This document shows, in pieces, positions 5,851 to 7,460 of a DNA stretch of 7,460 nt. The notes beneath the pieces were generated by a model, which ran no database searches, had not been told where the DNA came from, and worked only from the letters and a program-made list of their open reading frames with translations. The first letter of the stretch is position 1; every line of letters begins with the position of its first letter. This stretch comes from Betaproteobacteria bacterium (GTDB lineage: Bacteria > Pseudomonadota > Gammaproteobacteria > Burkholderiales > Burkholderiaceae). Location: positions 1 to 7,460 of the forward strand of contig JAATGO010000345.1 of NCBI GenBank assembly GCA_015654605.1. The letters are read 5' to 3'. The position numbers and the translations under genes are program-made.

Positions 5851-6603
5851 ATCGTTTACGAATACCCTTTCAACGAGCGTATTCGCACGCTGTTGCGACT
5901 GGAAGATCTGTACGAAAAATTTGTTTTTTTCCTACATCAAGAAAGTCCGCTGCAACATCATGTCGCGCTCTCTACAATTTTCGAAATGCTGGAAGTTGCC
6001 GGACGTGCTGACCTAAAATCCGACCTGCTACAAGAGTTGGAACGTCAGAAAAACATGTTGCTAGCCTATCAAACCAACCCGAATGTCGAGCCAGAAATGC
6101 TTAAGGCGATCCTTCAGGAAGTCGATCGCGTTAGCACGGCTTTATCTGCTTCGCAGGGGAGAACCGGACAACATATCCGTGACAATGAATGGCTCATGAG
6201 CATCCGTGGTCGCACCATTATCCCTGGTGGTGCCTGTGAATTTGACCTCCCCTCTTATTACGCTTGGCAACAGCATACGCCACAACAGCGTTTTGATGAC
6301 ATTTCTGACTGGTTTGAGCCACTGGCGCCACTATTCGATGCCATTTCCATTATCATGCGGCTCTTGCGGGAATCCGGGCAAGCATCCAATATCCATGCGC
6401 AAGGCGGCAGTTACCAGCAAATGCTGCAAGGTAAAGTGTACCAAATGTTACGCCTGGAACTTGATGAAAAATATGGCGCCATTCCTGAAATCTCGGCCAA
6501 CAAATACATGTTGTGGGTACGTTTCATGTCACAGGATGGCAATGTGAAACCGCGGTCTTTCGAAGCAGATGTCCCTTTCGAACTGACCTTATGTGGGTTT
6601 TGA
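5848..6603 (+). CDS. zapD: Cell division protein ZapD
   Basis: ZapD (YacF, DUF1342) is a cytoplasmic protein that binds the C-terminal tail of FtsZ and bundles protofilaments at the division ring. The start [18 protein letters not shown] (2-19) is the family signature. Other conserved stretches are LLQELERQ (60-67), [18 protein letters not shown] (111-128), [11 protein letters not shown] (130-140) and the region around RLLRESG (171-177). Length (251) is normal, and the protein is mostly helical with no membrane segment. Translation begins at TTG 5848, supported by a Shine-Dalgarno sequence and an upstream in-frame stop. The weak start codon may keep expression low. It lies 156 bases after coaE and 11 bases before yacG, and the zapD stop overlaps the yacG ribosome binding site. 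zapD and yacG are paired in many Proteobacteria, so they probably share a transcript. Confidence 0.95.
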   Translation: MIVYEYPFNERIRTLLRLEDLYEKFVFFLHQESPLQHHVALSTIFEMLEVAGRADLKSDLLQELERQKNMLLAYQTNPNVEPEMLKAILQEVDRVSTALSASQGRTGQHIRDNEWLMSIRGRTIIPGGACEFDLPSYYAWQQHTPQQRFDDISDWFEPLAPLFDAISIIMRLLRESGQASNIHAQGGSYQQMLQGKVYQMLRLELDEKYGAIPEISANKYMLWVRFMSQDGNVKPRSFEADVPFELTLCGF

Positions 6604-6617
6604 GGTTTTTTTGAATG
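6602..6617 (+). promoter_or_regulatory. yacG ribosome binding site overlapping the zapD stop
   Basis: GAGG (6602-6605) overlaps the zapD TGA and lies 9 bases before ATG 6615. The spacer includes seven consecutive T (6606-6612). An in-frame TGA at 6612-6614 directly precedes the ATG, so no longer start is possible. The arrangement suits translational coupling to zapD. Confidence 0.7.
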
Positions 6618-6800
6618 GTTACGATGGTCGATTGCCCCACTTGCGGCACCAAAGTTGAATGGTCTGAGACAAATAAATTCAGACCATTTTGCTCGGATAG
6701 ATGCAAACAAATTGATTTGGGAGCCTGGGCCGAGGAAAAATATGCCATCCCTGCCGTTAATCTCCCACAAGAAGATGAGGATTCCCAGTCCCTGCAATAG
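6615..6800 (+). CDS. yacG: DNA gyrase inhibitor YacG, zinc-binding
   Basis: YacG is a small zinc protein that, in E. coli, binds the GyrB subunit and blocks DNA binding by gyrase. The 61-residue product has the family's four zinc ligands C7, C10, C26 and C30 (CPTCG and FCSDRCK), then the conserved [14 protein letters not shown] (33-46). The acidic tail (QEDEDS) is typical. The start is fixed by an in-frame stop directly before the ATG; an alternative Met4 is possible but farther from the ribosome binding site. It lies 11 bases after zapD, as in many Proteobacteria, and ends 43 bases before the convergent mutT stop. Regulation is probably shared with zapD. Confidence 0.95.
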   Translation: MVTMVDCPTCGTKVEWSETNKFRPFCSDRCKQIDLGAWAEEKYAIPAVNLPQEDEDSQSLQ

Positions 6801-6821
6801 AGACTGCATTGCCGCTTGCTT

Positions 6822-6846
6822 TAGCACTATCTTTTCGGAAGTGCTA
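6822..6846. terminator. Possible bidirectional terminator between yacG and mutT
   Basis: TAGCACT (6822-6828) and AGTGCTA (6840-6846) form a perfect 7-bp stem with an 11-base loop, located between convergent genes and overlapping the mutT stop codon (6844-6846, minus strand). Neither side has a T tract, so classic intrinsic termination is doubtful. Position is the main support. Confidence 0.35.
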
Positions 6847-7242
6847 CCGCAGCTTATCGATCCATTCGATTAATGGTACCGTTGCAGGCAACAGTGGAGC
6901 CACATCCACTTCTCCCTGCCATGCAAAAACTTGTCCTTCCAGACTTTGCGGCTCTCCTGACCACTCCCGGCTCAGGTAAAAATGCAAACGCACATGCGCA
7001 TGGGGATACACGTATTGCACACCGCACCAAGGCTCCGCTGACAGTATCTGTATCCCCAGCTCTTCCATGAATTCCCGCTTGAGTGCATCCAAAATCGCCT
7101 CCCCAGCCTCAACTTTTCCACCAGGAAACTCCCAATATCCTGCATATGGCTTTCCTTCTGGGCGCTGACCAAGCAATACCTCCCCATTGGGTTTCATCAA
7201 GATCCCGACCGCAACATCAACTGGCGCTGCAGAAGAACTCAT
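6844..7242 (-). CDS. mutT: MutT, 8-oxo-dGTP diphosphatase (Nudix)
   Basis: MutT hydrolyses 8-oxo-dGTP to the monophosphate and so prevents A:T to C:G transversions. The 132-residue product has the full Nudix box GX5EX7REUXEEXGU, with G42, E48, R56-E57, E60-E61 and G63, preceded by GYWEFPGG (35-42), typical of the MutT subgroup. RPEGKPYAGYW (27-37) also matches MutT. In some Proteobacteria the Nudix part is fused to a ThiE-like domain; here it is a single domain. ATG 7242 overlaps the stop of the upstream ATPase gene as ATGA, with AAGAG 8 bases before the start, so translation is probably coupled. The stop TAG lies within a small hairpin shared with the end of yacG. Another nucleotide substrate is possible, but length and motifs favour 8-oxo-dGTP. 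Confidence 0.92.
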   Translation of the reverse strand: MSSSAAPVDVAVGILMKPNGEVLLGQRPEGKPYAGYWEFPGGKVEAGEAILDALKREFMEELGIQILSAEPWCGVQYVYPHAHVRLHFYLSREWSGEPQSLEGQVFAWQGEVDVAPLLPATVPLIEWIDKLR

Positions 7243-7460
7243 CTAGATAACTCTTTACCCGCATAATCGCGTGCAAACTGCCATGCTACCCGCCCTGAGC
7301 GTGAACTACGCTGTAATGCCCAACGCAATGCGTCAGCACGTGCATTCTCAATCTGCTCGGCACTGCAGCCAAAATGGCGCAACCAATAGGCCACGATATC
7401 GAGATAATCATCCTGCTTGAAAGGATAAAAGGTCACCCACAAACCAAAACGTTCAGACAA
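7239..7460 (-). CDS. DUF815 family ATP-binding protein, C-terminal part, 5' end outside window
   Basis: These 73 codons are the end of a predicted AAA+ type ATPase of the DUF815 (COG2607) family. The P-loop and Walker B would lie beyond the window edge, so the call rests on the C-terminal signature: SERFGLWVTFYPF near the start of the visible part, then AYWLRHFG, and RSGRVAWQFARDYAG near the end. The first visible codon is TTG and is probably an internal leucine, not the start. The biological role of the family is not established. The stop TGA overlaps the mutT ATG (ATGA), so the two genes form one transcription unit on this strand. This neighbour is common beside mutT in Betaproteobacteria, by recall. 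Confidence 0.85.
   Translation of the reverse strand: MSERFGLWVTFYPFKQDDYLDIVAYWLRHFGCSAEQIENARADALRWALQRSSRSGRVAWQFARDYAGKELSR

Noticed and set aside
6606..6612. T7 tract after zapD as a terminator
   Set aside because: No stable stem precedes it, and it lies in the spacer between the yacG ribosome binding site and its ATG.
6411..6827. Minus-strand open frame of 138 codons opposite zapD and yacG
   Set aside because: It lies wholly opposite two well-supported genes, shows no recognisable domain, and its residues look like antisense of conserved codons.
6844..7242. Fusion of MutT to a thiamine phosphate synthase-like domain
   Set aside because: The gene stops after one Nudix domain of 132 residues, and the bases beyond the stop belong to the convergent yacG side.
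1..7460. A previously undescribed multi-gene system
   Set aside because: Every long coding region matches a known family in a familiar gene order. No unassigned gene, mobile element, CRISPR array or foreign-looking base composition was seen.

Overview
This window is a stretch of bacterial housekeeping chromosome. It holds the end of a CNNM/CorC-type membrane protein gene, a complete type IV pilus block (pilB-pilC-pilD), dephospho-CoA kinase (coaE), the division factor zapD and the gyrase inhibitor yacG, all on the + strand. Facing them on the - strand are mutT and the end of a DUF815-type ATPase gene. The order pilBCD-coaE-zapD-yacG, converging on a Nudix gene and a DUF815 ATPase, is typical of Beta- and Gammaproteobacteria. 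The moderate-to-low GC and the mutT/DUF815 side suggest a betaproteobacterium, possibly of the Nitrosomonas type. The genus is inferred; no rRNA or marker search was possible.

Layout. 1-894: C-terminal part of the CNNM/CorC protein, followed directly by a hairpin that looks like a terminator. 895-1284: 390 bases with no gene, holding small inverted and direct repeats and ending in a nearly purine-free leader just before pilB. 1285-5033: pilB, pilC and pilD (assembly ATPase, inner-membrane platform, prepilin peptidase/methyltransferase), with pilC and pilD overlapping as TAATG. coaE overlaps the end of pilD, so these four genes probably share a transcript. 5692-5847: a 156-base gap with a repeated CGTTC-type motif. 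5848-6800: zapD (TTG start) and yacG, 11 bases apart. 6801-6843: a short convergent gap. 6844-7460 (minus): the DUF815 ATPase gene runs into mutT with an ATGA overlap.

How the genes work together. PilB powers pilin polymerisation on the PilC platform, and PilD processes the prepilins. No pilin gene lies here, so substrates must be encoded elsewhere. CoaE finishes coenzyme A synthesis, ZapD bundles FtsZ, YacG restrains gyrase and MutT removes 8-oxo-dGTP. These have no direct functional link to pili; the grouping is a conserved neighbourhood.

I found no evidence of a new multi-gene system, mobile element, CRISPR array, tRNA or rRNA. The points worth a second look are small: regulatory-looking repeats before pilB and zapD, an SD-less pyrimidine leader, an altered cysteine spacing in PilB, proline runs in three consecutive proteins, and two sites prone to slippage (A8 in pilD, a 10-bp tandem repeat in coaE).
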